Assembly: GCA_030670165.1 (NCBI GenBank)
Contig: DAOVCF010000105.1
Coordinates: forward strand, 1 to 6,955
Direction: 5' to 3'
Source: Candidatus Stahliibacteriota bacterium
GTDB lineage: Bacteria; Hydrothermota; Tepidihabitantia; B3-TA06
Length of the DNA stretch: 6,955 bases
Shown here: positions 5,914-6,955 of the stretch, in pieces
Layout of the letters: each line of letters begins with the position of its first letter
Position numbering within the stretch: position 1 is the first letter of the stretch
Notes under the pieces: model-generated
Databases searched by the model: none
What the model was told of the DNA's origin: nothing
Seen by the model: the letters and a program-made list of their open reading frames with translations, nothing else
Made by a program: the position numbers and the translations under genes

Positions 5914-6930
5914 TTAAGCGTTAGACGCTTCTCTGACTGTCTCAGGCGGGGTATGGACGTATCGCTTGGACGCAGCTAATGTGCGGTGTCCCATAAGCGC
6001 ACGGATAGTGTATTGGTTCGTACCCAGCATGTTCAGAAGGGTTCCGTATGTATGCCTTAAGTCGTGGAAGCGAATGTTCTCTAAACCGGCTGTTTCGCAC
6101 GCGGTGTTAAAGCTCCTTTTCCAATCGCCATATTCAGTGCCGTCGGATTTGCAGAAGACGTATTCAGCGTAAGGGTAGTTATGCCTTAGTCCTGACAATA
6201 TCTCCTGCAAGCAGGGGTTGATCGGGAAGTAGAGCGGCTTGCGGTTTTTGTGTTCACCGGCAGGGATAGTGATATTCCCATTATCCAAATCCACTTGACT
6301 CCACTTTAGCTTCTGCAGGTTACCTCTACGTAAGCCGGTGAGAAGAGCGGTAAGAACAATCTCATACAGGATCGGGTTGTGCCCCGCGTCTTTTCGTTCG
6401 CTTAACACCTTGCAAGCGTCAAGGAGCTGTATTATTTCTCCAGGTTCCAGGTAGCGATCTCGGCCTGGGCCTTCCCTAAATTTCTTTACCTTCCTGACGG
6501 GATTCTCCCGAATGAGGTCAAGCTCCAGGGCATACTCCATGATTGAGCTTAGCAGCGTCAGTTCACGGTTTACCGATGCGGGGGACACTTCCTGCAGACG
6601 CTTCTGGTAGTAAAGTCTAATCGCCCGCTTGTCTATCTGGTCAAGTCTCATAGAGCCAAGATTCTCTATAAGCTTTCGTATTCGAGAGGTCCGCTTCTCG
6701 CGGGTGGACGTTCGGTGTTGACGTTTCGAGTATTCCAGGTAAGCCTTAGCGAACTCGGCAAGCTTTGGGACTTCCTTCTCTTGTTGGCCTTCCAAGGTAG
6801 CCATAATTACACTCCGGATTTTCAATAGAGCCTCAAACTCTTTTCGAGTCTGCAGAGACCGGCGGATAAGCTTTCCGTCAATCATTACACGCACGTAGAG
6901 CATCCCGTTTTCCCTACGGTAGATACCCAC
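5914..6930 (-). CDS. tyrosine recombinase / phage-type integrase
   Basis: A site-specific recombinase of about 338 residues that cuts and rejoins DNA through a 3'-phosphotyrosine bond. Domains in order: an N-terminal arm-binding-like region (G-I-Y-R-R, then L-Y-V-R-V), a SAM-like core-binding domain near 55-150, and the catalytic domain from about 160. Catalytic residues are all visible: Arg201 in T-G-L-R-R-G, Lys228 in H-K-N-R-K-P, His289 and Arg292 in H-D-L-R-H-T, His315 in M-G-H, and Tyr324 in R-Y-V-H. It therefore looks intact. The start is uncertain: GTG 6930 has no well-placed ribosome binding site, ATG at 6903 (residue 10) is possible, and the frame stays open to the window edge, so the gene may begin outside. 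Its 3' end lies 113 bases from the tRNA-Met fragment, as expected for an element integrase beside its attachment site. Confidence 0.93.
   Translation of the reverse strand: MGIYRRENGMLYVRVMIDGKLIRRSLQTRKEFEALLKIRSVIMATLEGQQEKEVPKLAEFAKAYLEYSKRQHRTSTREKRTSRIRKLIENLGSMRLDQIDKRAIRLYYQKRLQEVSPASVNRELTLLSSIMEYALELDLIRENPVRKVKKFREGPGRDRYLEPGEIIQLLDACKVLSERKDAGHNPILYEIVLTALLTGLRRGNLQKLKWSQVDLDNGNITIPAGEHKNRKPLYFPINPCLQEILSGLRHNYPYAEYVFCKSDGTEYGDWKRSFNTACETAGLENIRFHDLRHTYGTLLNMLGTNQYTIRALMGHRTLAASKRYVHTPPETVREASNA
5916..5930. repeat. small perfect hairpin at the integrase stop codon
   Basis: AAGCGT and ACGCTT pair perfectly around a three-base loop, covering the last integrase codons and part of its stop codon. 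No U-run follows on the minus strand, so it is not a standard terminator. It sits between the two 10-bp direct repeats. Confidence 0.35.
5940..5949. repeat. 10-bp direct repeat, copy 2, near the attachment site
   Basis: Second exact TCTCAGGCGG, lying inside the 3' end of the integrase gene. Coding constraint on the P-P-E-T-V tail may explain this copy by chance. Confidence 0.3.
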
Positions 6931-6955
6931 GTCTACGGTGATTCTATGCCCACCT

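Larger units (their letters stand above)
5801..6955. mobile_element. left end of a tRNA-inserted integrative element (partial)
   Basis: The stretch begins where identity to tRNA-Met stops and contains a tyrosine recombinase with all catalytic residues. Chromosomal genes (rpiB, moxR) lie on the tRNA 3' side. In this geometry the element extends to higher coordinates and leaves the window at 6955, so its cargo and its other end are not seen. Type (genomic island, prophage or conjugative element) cannot be told. Confidence 0.6.

Overview
The window looks like a piece of a bacterial chromosome of moderate G+C, with Shine-Dalgarno-led genes and sigma70-type promoters. Lipobox signal peptides, a sugar-phosphate isomerase and a MoxR ATPase are present, but nothing fixes the phylum; the lipoproteins and leucine-rich repeats would fit a diderm or an uncultivated lineage, and that is only an inference.

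Left part (1-2974, + strand): three tandem genes encode predicted lipoproteins that share a domain I do not recognise. Its signature is G-W-E, then an acidic/glycine stretch, then Y-P-W-Q-G-x-D-S-I, then a G/D-K-x-V-G-V tail. The first two genes share a 122-bp leader plus signal-peptide block (6 differences by eye), while their mature parts have drifted far more. The third gene ends in seven exact 24-residue leucine-rich repeats. Genes 1 and 3 have almost the same promoter (TTGACA, 16 bases, TACAATAGTTT); gene 2 has none that convinces. A 23-bp direct-repeat motif occurs four times, before each lipoprotein gene and once after the third, so it punctuates the array like a cassette boundary.

Middle (2975-5057): an orphan 321-aa protein of unknown function with heptad-spaced tryptophans at its C-terminus follows its own candidate promoter. 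It converges with a MoxR-type AAA+ ATPase gene with one base between the stop codons.

Right part (5058-6955, - strand): rpiB (ribose-5-phosphate isomerase B) lies upstream of moxR. Upstream of rpiB is a 44-nt 3' fragment of a tRNA-Met(CAT) gene, cut in the anticodon stem, and next to it a complete catalytic set of a tyrosine recombinase. This is the expected scar of an integrative element inserted in a tRNA gene: the chromosome lies left of 5757, the element lies right of about 5800 and continues past the window edge.

The two points that most deserve attention are the motif-bounded lipoprotein array and the tRNA-Met attachment-site scar. There is no gene-free stretch longer than 300 bases.
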